A stretch of 64,000 nt of DNA, taken from NCBI GenBank assembly GCA_035606175.1, contig DATNFW010000069.1:1-64000 (forward strand), read 5' to 3'. This document shows, one piece after another, positions 1-8,467 of this stretch. Under the pieces are notes generated by a model, which saw only the letters and a program-made list of their open reading frames with translations, had not been told where the DNA came from and made no database searches. The position numbers and the translations under genes were made by a program. The stretch's first letter is position 1, and every line of letters begins with the position of its first letter. This DNA comes from JASHUC01 sp035606175. Lineage in GTDB: Bacteria > Pseudomonadota > Gammaproteobacteria > Steroidobacterales > Steroidobacteraceae.

Positions 1-248
1 TCGGTCGATCCGTGCTTTTCGAACGCATCGTTCGCGCGCTGCAGGTCCGCGCGCGCGTCGCGCAGCTGCTGCGCGGCCGCGGCCTGCGCATCCGGGTCCT
101 GCTCGAGGCTGCGCACCTCGATGCGCGCCTGCTCGAGCTGATCGTTGTGCGCCGGCCGGGAGGCACAGGCGGCGAGCAGAGCGGCCGCAGCCACGCCCGC
201 CGCCATCAGCAGAACGGGTGTGAAGATCGTCGATCCTTCGGGTCTCAT
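1..248 (-). CDS. DUF4398-type lipoprotein (3' end cut by window edge)
   Basis: ATG at 246-248; the first 82 codons are present and the gene runs off the left edge. The protein opens with a signal peptide ending in a lipobox (LLAAC, Cys near residue 28), so it should be a lipoprotein. The mature part is charged and Ala/Gln/Arg-rich, fitting a helical, coiled-coil-like segment such as DUF4398. It follows a similar lipoprotein gene on the same strand after 14 bp, so the two look like an operon of paralogous envelope proteins. No catalytic motif is visible. The family assignment is by composition and layout only. Confidence 0.6.
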   Translation of the reverse strand, partial: MRPEGSTIFTPVLLMAAGVAAAALLAACASRPAHNDQLEQARIEVRSLEQDPDAQAAAAQQLRDARADLQRANDAFEKHGST

Positions 249-262
249 TGTTCGCTCCTCGA

Positions 263-691
263 TCACCGTGGGCTGGGCGGCGGAAGGGTGTTCGGCTCGC
301 CCGCGGGCGGCGCAACGGCTCCGTTCGTGCTTCGCTCGGTTTCCTCACGCAGCGACTGCAAGCTTCGATTCACATCATCGAGGGCATGCTGGGCCTTGGC
401 ATTTTGGGCCCGAGCGCTCGCGAGCTGGGCATCGACTGCGGCCTCGTTGGCGAGTCTGTCGGCGCGGCGCGCATCGTGATCGGCCAGCTGGTTCGCCTGC
501 TGCACCTTGTCGCGCGCAGTCTGCAGGTCGGCCGCGGCGTACTGCTGTGCTCCGGTCGATTGCGCCTGCGCGACGAGCGTCTGAGCGCGCGCGAGATCGG
601 CCGTCGTCTGGCGTGGCGGGCCGCTCGAGCACCCCGCGATCAGCGCTCCGGCCGCAACGATCGTCGTGAATGTCGCATTGCTCCATTGCAT
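263..691 (-). CDS. DUF4398-type lipoprotein
   Basis: 142 aa. N-terminal signal peptide with lipobox (IAGC, Cys about residue 21), then a long helix-forming region rich in Ala, Gln, Asp and Arg with heptad-like spacing (about 30-120), and a Pro-rich tail. This is the layout of DUF4398 lipoproteins, often found beside OmpA-like genes; their role is not established, with an envelope structural role usually assumed. It lies 14 bp upstream of a second lipoprotein of the same type, so the pair is probably co-transcribed. No enzymatic residues are evident. Confidence 0.7.
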   Translation of the reverse strand: MQWSNATFTTIVAAGALIAGCSSGPPRQTTADLARAQTLVAQAQSTGAQQYAAADLQTARDKVQQANQLADHDARRADRLANEAAVDAQLASARAQNAKAQHALDDVNRSLQSLREETERSTNGAVAPPAGEPNTLPPPSPR

Positions 692-785
692 GTTTGCACC
701 TCGCTGCGATCGGCCGGCAACGCCGTGCTCTGCTCTGCACCGCGCGCCGGGGGTATTGCGAAAGGGGTCCGCTCTGTGCGGCTCG

Positions 786-1010
786 TCAAAGACGCGGAGG
801 CACGGGCCGCGCGGAACGCACCGAGACGCCGGGCGCGGGCATCTGCCAGCCCGCCTCCCCGCGCGCGAGGCTCAATGCGAAACGAACGGCCGCGCTCTTC
901 TCGTTGAAGGAGGCGATCGCGCTGCCCGAATCGGTAGATACTCGCCACGTGTTCGCCGGTCCCGGGGACACCCGGTAGACCGTCCCTTCCTTGTGCCTTC
1001 GGATCCTCAT
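786..1010 (-). CDS. Small DUF2188-like protein
   Basis: 74 aa from the ATG at 1008-1010; an upstream in-frame start at 1058 would add 16 Arg/Ala-rich residues with no family look. The core (VYRVSPGPANTWRVSTDSG, then SFNEKSAAVRFALSLARG) has the two-strand-plus-helix pattern of DUF2188/YdfB-like proteins: basic N-terminus, a short hairpin and a helix of the form 'sKaeAvrfAlslAr'. Function unknown. It is divergent from the ECF sigma gene at 1213, sharing about 200 bp of upstream DNA, so co-regulation is possible but not shown. Confidence 0.45.
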   Translation of the reverse strand: MRIRRHKEGTVYRVSPGPANTWRVSTDSGSAIASFNEKSAAVRFALSLARGEAGWQMPAPGVSVRSARPVPPRL

Positions 1011-1212
1011 TACGCCTCGCGCTGCGCGGAGCAAGAACTGCGCCCGCCGCTCAGGCACGCGGGCTGCTTCGCTGAGGGGTAGGAGGCGTCCGACGGCAGG
1101 ATCGGCGGAGCCCCCGCGGCGCGAGTGCCGGTCGCCGACTCAATCGAAACGCGAGCGCGTGTAGCTTGGCCGTCGTAAAGCAGGAATAGAGGCCTGCCCT
1201 CGCGAGGGCTAC

Positions 1213-1905
1213 ATGGATATGGATTCAGGCGAAAGCGATTACAAAGTCACCGACGAGATGGTGTCGCTCGTCCCGCAGCTGCACACCTTCGCGCGCTCTC
1301 TCTGCCGCGACGGCGTGCGCGCAGACGACCTCGTGCAGGAGGCGCTGCTGCGCGCCTTCAACAACATCAAGCGATTCAAGCCCGGCACGAATCTGAAAGC
1401 GTGGCTGTTTACGATCGTGCGCAACGAGCACTACTCACAGCTGCGGCGCCGCAAGTTCGAGGCGCACGACATCTCGGGCGATTCCCTGCCCGAGCCGAGC
1501 GTACCGCCGGACCACGACGGCGAGCTCGAGCTGCGCGATCTCAATCGCGCGCTCAGCTGCCTTTCGCCCGGCCAGCGTGCGGCGCTCATTCTGGTGAGCG
1601 CGAGCGGCTTCTCGTACGATGAGGCTGCATCGATCTGCGGGTGTGCCGTCGGTACGATCAAAAGTCGCGTGGCGCGTGCGCGCAGCAGCCTGCTCGCGAT
1701 GCTCGACGGCCGCGTCCCCGTCGATAAAGCGCAACGCTGCGAGCGATCGCAGGAGGCAAGCGACGGAATCGGACAGCACCCGGCGCTCGATCATCCGCGA
1801 GCACGGTCGTCGCGGGCGGGCGCCGCTGCGAGCCGCCGTAGCCCCTCGCCCGAGAGGCGATACGTGGTCCACTCCTCGTTCGGCGAGGCCCCGAGACTCC
1901 GGTAG
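1213..1905 (+). CDS. ECF (sigma-70 family) RNA polymerase sigma factor
   Basis: 230 aa. Region 2 (about 20-85) carries ADDLVQEALLRAF and the promoter-melting segment FKPGTNLKAWLFTIVRN; region 4 (about 115-165) carries the helix-turn-helix ASICGCAVGTIKSRVARAR. It resembles the EcfG/general-stress type of ECF factor, but no NepR or PhyR gene lies next to it. ATG at 1213 follows a GAGGG ribosome site. Beyond residue ~170 the protein has a 60-residue Arg/Ser/Pro-rich tail with no sigma-family character, part of which is read antisense through the convergent GNAT gene (115-bp overlap). A TAA in another frame at 1725-1727 would end it near the expected family length, so a frameshift or run-on is possible. 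Confidence 0.9.
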   Translation: MDMDSGESDYKVTDEMVSLVPQLHTFARSLCRDGVRADDLVQEALLRAFNNIKRFKPGTNLKAWLFTIVRNEHYSQLRRRKFEAHDISGDSLPEPSVPPDHDGELELRDLNRALSCLSPGQRAALILVSASGFSYDEAASICGCAVGTIKSRVARARSSLLAMLDGRVPVDKAQRCERSQEASDGIGQHPALDHPRARSSRAGAAASRRSPSPERRYVVHSSFGEAPRLR

Positions 1906-2318
1906 AAACGAATCGCCCGCTCGTTCCAATCGAGTACCGCCCATTCCATTCGGCCGCAACCGCGCTCGAGCGCGATGCTCGCCAGGTGCGCGAGCAGTCG
2001 GCGCCCGACGCCGCGCTCCCGCGCGGCGGGACGTACATAGAGGTCCTCGAGGTACAGCCCGGGCTTGCCGAGGAAGGTCGAGTAGTTGAAGAAATAGACG
2101 GCGAACCCGACCGGCTCCCCGTCCCAGTGCGCGATGAGCGCGTGCGCGCACGCCTCGGGGCCGAGGAGCGTCCGGCGTAGATCCTCTTCGGTTGCCGCGA
2201 CCGCATGCGCGAGCCGCTCGTACGCGGCGAGCTCGCGGATGAAGGCGAGTACCAGTGCAGCGTCCTCGGGAGCGGCCGAAGCGATGGAGATCACACTCGA
2301 CTCCGTCTGAAAAGGCAC
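1791..2318 (-). CDS. GNAT family N-acetyltransferase
   Basis: 175 aa. Acetyl-CoA-dependent N-acetyltransferase. The stretch FFNYSTFLGKPGLYLEDLYV, followed by the acetyl-CoA pyrophosphate loop (VRPAARERGVGRRLL, about 98-112) and then WNERAIRFYRSLGA, is the layout of the SSAT-like (diamine/thialysine acetyltransferase) branch of GNAT. The substrate is therefore probably a small amine, but this is inferred. The start is 7 bp past the stop of ppc on the same strand, so it may be co-transcribed with ppc. The 3' end overlaps the ECF sigma gene by 115 bp in convergent orientation. Confidence 0.85.
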   Translation of the reverse strand: MPFQTESSVISIASAAPEDAALVLAFIRELAAYERLAHAVAATEEDLRRTLLGPEACAHALIAHWDGEPVGFAVYFFNYSTFLGKPGLYLEDLYVRPAARERGVGRRLLAHLASIALERGCGRMEWAVLDWNERAIRFYRSLGASPNEEWTTYRLSGEGLRRLAAAPARDDRARG

Positions 2319-2324
2319 CCGGCA

Positions 2325-5039
2325 TCACCCCGTGCTCTGCAGCCCCTGAGCGATGCCGCTCACGCTCGCGAGCAGTGCCTCGAACAGGTCCCGGTCCTCG
2401 CGGCCGCCTGCCCGCCAGCGCGCGAGCAGATCGACCTGCATGAGATTCATCGGATCGATATATGGATTGCGCAGATCGATCGCCCGCTGCAGCGTCGGAT
2501 CGGCATCGAGCAGCCGCCGTGCGTGCTTGACCTCCAGCAGCCGCTCACAGGCAAGCTCGTACTCGGCGCGGATGTCGGAGAAGAAACGGCGCAGCGGGGC
2601 CGGCGCGAGCTCGTCGTACGCGGCCGCAATCTCGAGATCCGCGCGTGCGAGCATCGCCTCCACGTCGGCGATGAGCAGTCGCAGGAAAATATCGCCCTCG
2701 CAAGCCTCGCGCACCGCGGCGAGCCCATGCTGCTCGATCGCCTGCGCAAGGCCGGTACCGGCGCCGTACCAGGCGGAAAGAAGCAGACGCGATTGTGTCC
2801 ATGCGAACGTCCACGGCACGGGCCGGAGCGTCTCGAGCTGCGCCGGCAGCGAGCGGTATGCGGGGCGCGAGCCGATCTGCATACGCTCGATCACATCGAT
2901 CGGTGTAGCGTTGCGGAAGTACTCGAAGAACTGCGCATCCCCGTACACGAGCCGGCGATACGTGTCGCGCGCAGCGCGGGAGAGAGTCGCGGCGCACTCC
3001 GCGTGCGCCGGGTGTTCGGGACTTGCCGCGCGAGGCCCGCACACGAGCGCATGGAAAGCGCGCTCGAGGGTGCGCAACGCGATCGGCTGCAGGCCATAGC
3101 TCTGATTGACGCCCTCGCCCTGCTCCGTGAGGCGCAGCACTCCATTCACGGCCTCGCGCGGGGCCGCGCGCACGATGGCGTCGATCCTCCCTCCTCCGAG
3201 TGCGACGCTTCCGCCCCGCGCATGGAATACGACATGGCGCTCCCCGAGCGCTGCGAGCGCACCGGCGAGCTGACGTTGCGCGGATTGCGCCGCGAGGCGC
3301 GAGGCGGGCAGCCCGGCCTCCTTATTGCCTTCCGCATAGCCGATGACGACGCACTGTGGGCGGCCGCGCGACTCGAGATGTCGTCGATAGAGCGGATCGG
3401 CGAGCAGTCTTCCGAGAATGGCGCCGCTCGCCTCGAGCGATTCGACCGAATCGAACATCGGTGCGATGTCGAGCGCGACTTCACCCGTGCGTCTGTCGCA
3501 TGCCTCGGCCCAGCGCGCGAGCAACAGCACGGCGAGCACGTCATCCGTACCGGTGGCGCCGCTCACGATGTAGTAGCCGACCGCGGCCGGGCCGTACCGG
3601 TGCCGGGCTTGCGTGATCGATTCGAACACGCCGCGCGCGCGCTTGCCGAGCGGATCGAGCTCCACTTGAGGCCCCGTGTCGCGCTCGAGAGCTTCGGCGA
3701 GCAGCCGGTGGCGTTCCTCGGAAGGCCGCCCGCCCCATGCAGGATCGTCGAGCCCCTGCGCGACGATCGCGTGGTGGATCGCGCTCTCCTGGCGCACATC
3801 GAGAGTCGCGAGATGAAATCCGAAGGTCTCGATGCGCCGCAGGAGCCGCCGCACGGAGTGGTGCCCCGCATTCCAGCCTTTGTTGGCTCGGAGACTCTCG
3901 GCGATGAGCCGCACGTCGGCCGATAACGCCGCGGCGCTTTCATACCCGCTCGCGCGCCCCTCGAACGTGTGCCGCAGCCGCATCGCGATCTGTGCGAGAA
4001 AAACGCGGTACGGCATGCGGTCATGGCGGCTCGGCGCGAGCGCGCGCGAGCCTGGCAGGAGCCTCGCATACTCCTCGATCCGCTTGGCGAGGGCGGAGGA
4101 GACGCCGACACGGCTCGCGCTCTGGGCAAGTCGCTCGGCGAGCGCAAGGCACTCCTCGTGATAGGCGGTGAGAATCACCTGATGCTGTCGCGCGAGGGTC
4201 TCGCGGATGGATTTGCCCTGAACATCGGGATGACCGTCCATGTCACCTCCTACCCAGGTACCGAAGCTCAGAAGCGGCGGCAGCTCGATCGCGTCGGCCT
4301 CGACGTCATACAGTTTCGCGAGCGCTTCGGCGATCTCCTCGTAGAGCTCCGGCACGACGCGGTAGAGCACCTCGCTCAGGTAGTACAACACGTGCTCGCG
4401 CTCGTCCGCGACAGTGAGCCGCTCACGCGGGTGCTCCTCGGTCTGCCAGCCGGCGGTGAGCTCCTGGCGGATGCGCCCCCACACATCGCGCGTCTCCCGC
4501 GGCGTGAGTGTCGGGTCGAGCCGCGCGAGCAGCAGGCGCGCGACCCGCTGCTGGCTGCGCAAGGTCGTGCGTCGCATCGACTCGCTCGGATGTGCGGCGA
4601 ACACGGGCTCGATCGCGATACTGCCGATGAGGCGCAGCGTCTCATCGAGCGTGACGCCTTCGGCCTTCAGGCTGCGGAGCGCATCCTCGATTCCGCCCGG
4701 CTGCGGGCGGTCATTGTCGGAGAGGAAGTACTGGCGGCGTCTGCGCACGCGATGCGCCTTCTCTGCCAGGTTCACGGCTTTGAACCACGTGGAGAAGGCG
4801 CGCACCAGATCCCGAGCCTCCTCGGGCGGGCGCCCGCGCACACGGGTCGCGAGCAAAGCCGCGGCGGACTGATCGCCTTCGCGCCGGCGGATCGCAAGAA
4901 CCCGGTCCTGCTCCACGGTCGCAAGGAGCGCCGGGCCGCCTTGCTCGCTCAGCATCTGTCCGATCAGCTCGCCGAGCGCGTGCACATCCTCGCGGAGCGC
5001 CTCGTGCTGAGGCGGGAAATGGATTTCAGTGCGTTTCAT
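2325..5039 (-). CDS. ppc: Phosphoenolpyruvate carboxylase, divergent type
   Basis: 904 aa from the ATG at 5037-5039 (E. coli enzyme 883 aa); an upstream ATG at 5123 adds 28 unlikely residues. Carboxylates PEP to oxaloacetate with Mg/Mn and bicarbonate. Conserved: catalytic His in FAAHPSES (about residue 150), TLDVRQES, FHARGGS, FRNATP...IGSRP, and the C-terminal Q-S-T-G. Altered: GGDRDGNP reads GGDMDGHP; the glycine loop ends SVALGGG rather than xGRGG; the two metal ligands appear exchanged, with Asp where E. coli has Glu506 (PMFDS) and Glu where it has Asp543 (IGYAEGNKEAG). It lies between a KefB-type antiporter and a GNAT gene on the same strand. Probably active, with changed metal or regulation; that is inference. 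Confidence 0.93.
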   Translation of the reverse strand: MKRTEIHFPPQHEALREDVHALGELIGQMLSEQGGPALLATVEQDRVLAIRRREGDQSAAALLATRVRGRPPEEARDLVRAFSTWFKAVNLAEKAHRVRRRRQYFLSDNDRPQPGGIEDALRSLKAEGVTLDETLRLIGSIAIEPVFAAHPSESMRRTTLRSQQRVARLLLARLDPTLTPRETRDVWGRIRQELTAGWQTEEHPRERLTVADEREHVLYYLSEVLYRVVPELYEEIAEALAKLYDVEADAIELPPLLSFGTWVGGDMDGHPDVQGKSIRETLARQHQVILTAYHEECLALAERLAQSASRVGVSSALAKRIEEYARLLPGSRALAPSRHDRMPYRVFLAQIAMRLRHTFEGRASGYESAAALSADVRLIAESLRANKGWNAGHHSVRRLLRRIETFGFHLATLDVRQESAIHHAIVAQGLDDPAWGGRPSEERHRLLAEALERDTGPQVELDPLGKRARGVFESITQARHRYGPAAVGYYIVSGATGTDDVLAVLLLARWAEACDRRTGEVALDIAPMFDSVESLEASGAILGRLLADPLYRRHLESRGRPQCVVIGYAEGNKEAGLPASRLAAQSAQRQLAGALAALGERHVVFHARGGSVALGGGRIDAIVRAAPREAVNGVLRLTEQGEGVNQSYGLQPIALRTLERAFHALVCGPRAASPEHPAHAECAATLSRAARDTYRRLVYGDAQFFEYFRNATPIDVIERMQIGSRPAYRSLPAQLETLRPVPWTFAWTQSRLLLSAWYGAGTGLAQAIEQHGLAAVREACEGDIFLRLLIADVEAMLARADLEIAAAYDELAPAPLRRFFSDIRAEYELACERLLEVKHARRLLDADPTLQRAIDLRNPYIDPMNLMQVDLLARWRAGGREDRDLFEALLASVSGIAQGLQSTG

Positions 5040-5070
5040 TCGACAGCCGATAAAGGCACCGCGCTCATCC

Positions 5071-7050
5071 TCACCCGGCGAGCAGCACGCCCTCGGCGTG
5101 CTCGAGCGCTTCGGGCAGTCCATAGACGATCACGATATCGCCCTCCCGGATGCGCGTCTCGCCCGTCGGCTCGCGTCCGAGGATGCCATGCCGGCGGATG
5201 CCGGTGATCGCGACTTCGGCACCCCGTGCTCTGAGATCGCTCACGGTGCGGCCCACGGCCCAGGCACCCGGCGGAACGACGATGGATTTCAGCTCCTCGC
5301 GGTAGGGTTCCGCATCGTCGGCCGCCGGCCGCGGGTCCTCGCGCCGGTGAATGCTGCGCAGGAGCTGATAGCGGCTCGCGCGCACGGCCCCGACGGTGTG
5401 CACGACCCGGCTCACCGGCACGTGCAGCAGCATCAGCACCTGCGAGACGAGCATCAGGCTCGCCTCGAAGGTCTCGGGCACCACTTCCGTCGCACCCGCG
5501 TCTTTCAGCTCCTTGAGGCGCGCATCATCGGCGGTACGCACGAGCAGCGGCACCTCGGAGCGCATGCGGCGGACACTGCGCACGATGCCGAGCGCGACGG
5601 CGGGGTTCGAGAAGCTGACGACCACTGCGCTTGCGTGATCGATCCCCGCCTTGACGAGCATCTCCTCGTCGGCGGAGTCCCCGAAGAGCACCGGCTCGCC
5701 GGCCTGGCGCGCAGCGCGGATGCGGGCCGGGTCCAGATCGAGCGCGATGTACTCGAAACCCTGCGATTCGAGGACGCGGGCGACGTTCTGACCGACGCGC
5801 CCGTAGCCGCACAGAATGACGTGCTCGCGCTTCGCGATGAAGCCCGTCGCGCCGTTCTCCGGTTCGAGGGGCGCCGCCCGGGGCCCGCGCTGACGCAGCA
5901 CTGCACGCGCGATCGCGCGGTTCTGATCGACGATCAGGGGTGAGAGGACCATCGAGATCACCACGGCGACGAGCAGTGGCTGTCCGAGCGGGGAGCCCGC
6001 GCCGCTCTCGATGAGTATCGTGAGCAGTGCGATGCCGAACTCCCCGCCAATCGCGACCACGACCGCGGCGCGCAGCGCCTTGAACGTCGAGTCCACGAAG
6101 AGGCGCGCCGCGAGCGCGGCGATCGCCGTCTTCACGATGAGCATCCCGGCGAGCATCGCCGAGACCATGAGGAGCTGCGCTGCAAGCACGCGCACATCGA
6201 GCAGCATGCCGACCGAAATGAAAAACAGGCCGAGCAGGATGTCGCGGAACGGACGAATGACTGCCTCGACCTGATAGCGGTACTCGGTCTCGCCGAGCAT
6301 CATGCCCGCGAGGAATGCGCCGAGTGCGAGCGACAATCCCGCGACGTACGACACCCACGCCGCCGCGAGCACGACGAAGAGCGCAGTGAGCGTGAACAGC
6401 TCCCGCAGCCTGCTGTGGGCGATCTCGCGGAACAGCGGCCTCAAGAGCCAGCGGCCGGCCGCGAGCACGACGACCACCGCGAGCACCCCGGCTGCCGCGG
6501 TGAGCAGGGCCGACCTCAGCGAGACTCCCGCGTGCCCTCGATCGAGCCCCGTCGCAAGCGCGAGCAGCGGCACGAAGGCGAGGTCCTGAAACAGCAACAT
6601 GGCGAAAGCGAGCCGCCCGTGCGTCCGGTTGAGCTCCCCGCGATCGCCGAGCTGACGCAGGATGATCGCCGTCGAGCTCATCGCGACGGAGCCGCCGATG
6701 AGCGCAGCCACCAGCCACGACGCTCCGGCGAGGTGCGCGAGTGCCGCGCATGCGGCGAGCGTCGCGCACACCTGCAACGCGCCGAGCCCGAATACCTCGC
6801 GCCGCATGGCAATCATGCGCGGCAGCGAGAACTCGAGGCCGAGCGTGAAGACCAGAAAGACGACACCGAGCTCCGGCACGACGTGCATGAGCTCGCTCGA
6901 GGGGATGATCGCGAGCGCATGCGGTCCGAGGGCCAGACCGACGACGAGATAGCCGAGGATCGGGGGCCAGCCGGCGCGCCGGGCGAGCGCCACGACGAAG
7001 ACGGCTGCCGCGAGCAGGATGAGGACTTGGGTGAGCGGCTGCTCGATCAT
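5071..7050 (-). CDS. CPA2 cation:proton antiporter with TrkA-N and TrkA-C domains (KefB/YbaL type)
   Basis: 659 aa inner-membrane antiporter. Residues about 1-385 form a 12-13-helix Na+/H+ exchanger domain with typical segments (LGYLVVGLALGP, FTLGLEFSL, AMSSTAIILRQL, FQDLAFVPLLAL). A Rossmann RCK/TrkA-N domain begins near 412 (VILCGYGRVGQNVARVLESQ) and binds a nucleotide or glutathione adduct in relatives. A TrkA-C domain covers about 565-655 (SDLRARGAEVAITGI...REGDIVIVYG). This matches KefB/KefC/YbaL potassium or sodium efflux systems; the exact ion cannot be told. No KefF/KefG ancillary oxidoreductase gene is adjacent. It ends 31 bp before ppc on the same strand. Confidence 0.9.
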   Translation of the reverse strand: MIEQPLTQVLILLAAAVFVVALARRAGWPPILGYLVVGLALGPHALAIIPSSELMHVVPELGVVFLVFTLGLEFSLPRMIAMRREVFGLGALQVCATLAACAALAHLAGASWLVAALIGGSVAMSSTAIILRQLGDRGELNRTHGRLAFAMLLFQDLAFVPLLALATGLDRGHAGVSLRSALLTAAAGVLAVVVVLAAGRWLLRPLFREIAHSRLRELFTLTALFVVLAAAWVSYVAGLSLALGAFLAGMMLGETEYRYQVEAVIRPFRDILLGLFFISVGMLLDVRVLAAQLLMVSAMLAGMLIVKTAIAALAARLFVDSTFKALRAAVVVAIGGEFGIALLTILIESGAGSPLGQPLLVAVVISMVLSPLIVDQNRAIARAVLRQRGPRAAPLEPENGATGFIAKREHVILCGYGRVGQNVARVLESQGFEYIALDLDPARIRAARQAGEPVLFGDSADEEMLVKAGIDHASAVVVSFSNPAVALGIVRSVRRMRSEVPLLVRTADDARLKELKDAGATEVVPETFEASLMLVSQVLMLLHVPVSRVVHTVGAVRASRYQLLRSIHRREDPRPAADDAEPYREELKSIVVPPGAWAVGRTVSDLRARGAEVAITGIRRHGILGREPTGETRIREGDIVIVYGLPEALEHAEGVLLAG

Positions 7051-7149
7051 CGGCGCGAGGCTCGGCGGAGGACTCGCGCCACTCTACTGATGGAATCACG
7101 GGCGGCGCAACGGGCCGCGGAGCGGCCGTGCGCCGGCATCCCCGCAGGC

Positions 7150-7506
7150 TCAACCCATCAGTACGGTGGTATCGAAGCTCTCGAACCCTTGAATCGCGCG
7201 GCGATAGGCATTGAAGACGAGTCGCTCGGCGACCTTGTCGGCCCGTGGCGAGAGCAGCATGCGCATCAGGACGTCATCGGCGGGCCTCGCGGCATCCTCG
7301 GCCATCAACTGCTCGATGACGCGCGTCAGGCGGTGCACGAGCTCGTTGACGAAGCGCAGGTGCGCCCCGTCGTGCACCTGCTCGGACCCGGGCCCGTACG
7401 TGCCGCGGGCCTCCTCGGCGAGCTCGTGCAAAAACAGATTCAACAGCCGGGCCTTGTCGATAAGCCTGAGCTCGTTGAAGTATTCGATCTCCGAATTGAG
7501 GTTCAT
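7150..7506 (-). CDS. Conserved hypothetical protein at the end of the ExbBD/AgmX cluster
   Basis: 118 aa, no signal peptide or membrane segment, predicted mostly helical and acidic, so probably cytoplasmic. I do not recognise the family. It begins 32 bp after the stop of the AgmX-like gene on the same strand and is the last gene of the long leftward cluster, so a role linked to that envelope machine (cytoplasmic partner or regulator) is a guess from position only. The start ATG at 7504-7506 opens directly onto the conserved-looking MNLNSEIEYFNELRLIDKAR. Confidence 0.6.
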   Translation of the reverse strand: MNLNSEIEYFNELRLIDKARLLNLFLHELAEEARGTYGPGSEQVHDGAHLRFVNELVHRLTRVIEQLMAEDAARPADDVLMRMLLSPRADKVAERLVFNAYRRAIQGFESFDTTVLMG

Positions 7507-7538
7507 GGCGTCCCCCGTGAAGCCCTGCGGGCTCCCCC

Positions 7539-8444
7539 CTACGCCGGGAAGAAATCGATCGGCTTGGTCGTCGTTATCGGTGCCACATCCTTAGGCTCGA
7601 AGCGGAATAGGCGCACGCGCGCGATGATCTTGCGCTCGAGATCCGGATCTTTGAGATCGCTCGAGATCACGCGGCACATCGTCACCTCGCCCGATGGCGA
7701 GATCGTGAACTCTAGCACGAGTTTGCCCTGCAGCTCCGGATGCTGACGGAGCTCCCGGCTGTAGAGCGCGTAGATCGCGCCCTTGTTGCGATCGAAGACG
7801 AGCTCGATCTCCTCGCGGCTCCTTGCGGCCTTGCCGCTCGAGCCGGTACGGGTCGGACCCTGGCCGTCGAGCCCTTCGCGTGCGAGCCTGGAGCTCACGG
7901 CGGTCGTCTGATGGCCGGTGAGCGAGCCCGCACCGGTGCCGAACCCGCGGCTCACACTCGACGCGGTGATGCCGCCACTGCCTGCGCCGATATTCGACGT
8001 GATGAGCGACCGCTCGGCATGCGAGTCGGCACCGACGGCGCCCGTCAGATTGCGGGTCGTACCCACATTCACGTTGAGATCCTGACGCAAGTCGGCGAGC
8101 TCGTCCTGGTATTTGAGGAGCCCCGACTTTTGCGCGCGGCGGCGCGCCTGCTCCGTGCGCTGCGGAGGCGGGACGGGTTGCGGCTTCACGATGGGGCGCG
8201 GCTTCTCCTCGACCTTCGGTGCGGGGGGCGGAGGTTTCGGCTGCTCGGCGATCATGATGCGTGCGAGGCGCTTGGGGACTGCCTCCTCGTTTACCGTCCG
8301 CTTGGGGGCGGGTACGAGAGCGAACAGCAGCGCAAGCAGCACGAGGCCCGCGAGCACCGACTGCAGGATCTTCTTGAAGCGGCCCTCGACCTCCGGGTCG
8401 ACCTCCCAGGGCAGAGCGTATTCACGATGGAACGGCGCGAGCAT
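7539..8444 (-). CDS. AgmX/TonB-like energy transducer
   Basis: 301 aa. One N-terminal membrane helix (about 27-46), a Pro/Lys-rich periplasm-spanning segment (about 68-105), a Gly/Ser-rich middle and a C-terminal AgmX/PglI-type domain (about 210-301: ELVFDRNKGAIYALYSREL, then GKLVLEFTISPSGEVTMCRV). Such proteins work like TonB or TolA, carrying ExbB/ExbD-derived energy to the outer membrane; AgmX is a gliding-motility protein in Myxococcus. The Cys found in the final helix of many homologues is Lys here (DLERKI). The preceding genes encode two ExbD proteins and ExbB, which supports the role. The actual load is unknown. Confidence 0.85.
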   Translation of the reverse strand: MLAPFHREYALPWEVDPEVEGRFKKILQSVLAGLVLLALLFALVPAPKRTVNEEAVPKRLARIMIAEQPKPPPPAPKVEEKPRPIVKPQPVPPPQRTEQARRRAQKSGLLKYQDELADLRQDLNVNVGTTRNLTGAVGADSHAERSLITSNIGAGSGGITASSVSRGFGTGAGSLTGHQTTAVSSRLAREGLDGQGPTRTGSSGKAARSREEIELVFDRNKGAIYALYSRELRQHPELQGKLVLEFTISPSGEVTMCRVISSDLKDPDLERKIIARVRLFRFEPKDVAPITTTKPIDFFPA

Positions 8445-8467
8445 GGCGGCGAGTCCGGGGCTCGAGG

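Noticed and set aside
1144..1175. EcfG-type GGAAC/CGTT autoregulated promoter before the sigma gene
   Set aside because: A CGAAAC and a CGT are present but about 20 bp apart and imperfect; not convincing.
2205..3926. 573-codon plus-strand frame
   Set aside because: Antisense to ppc, whose catalytic motifs are clear on the other strand.
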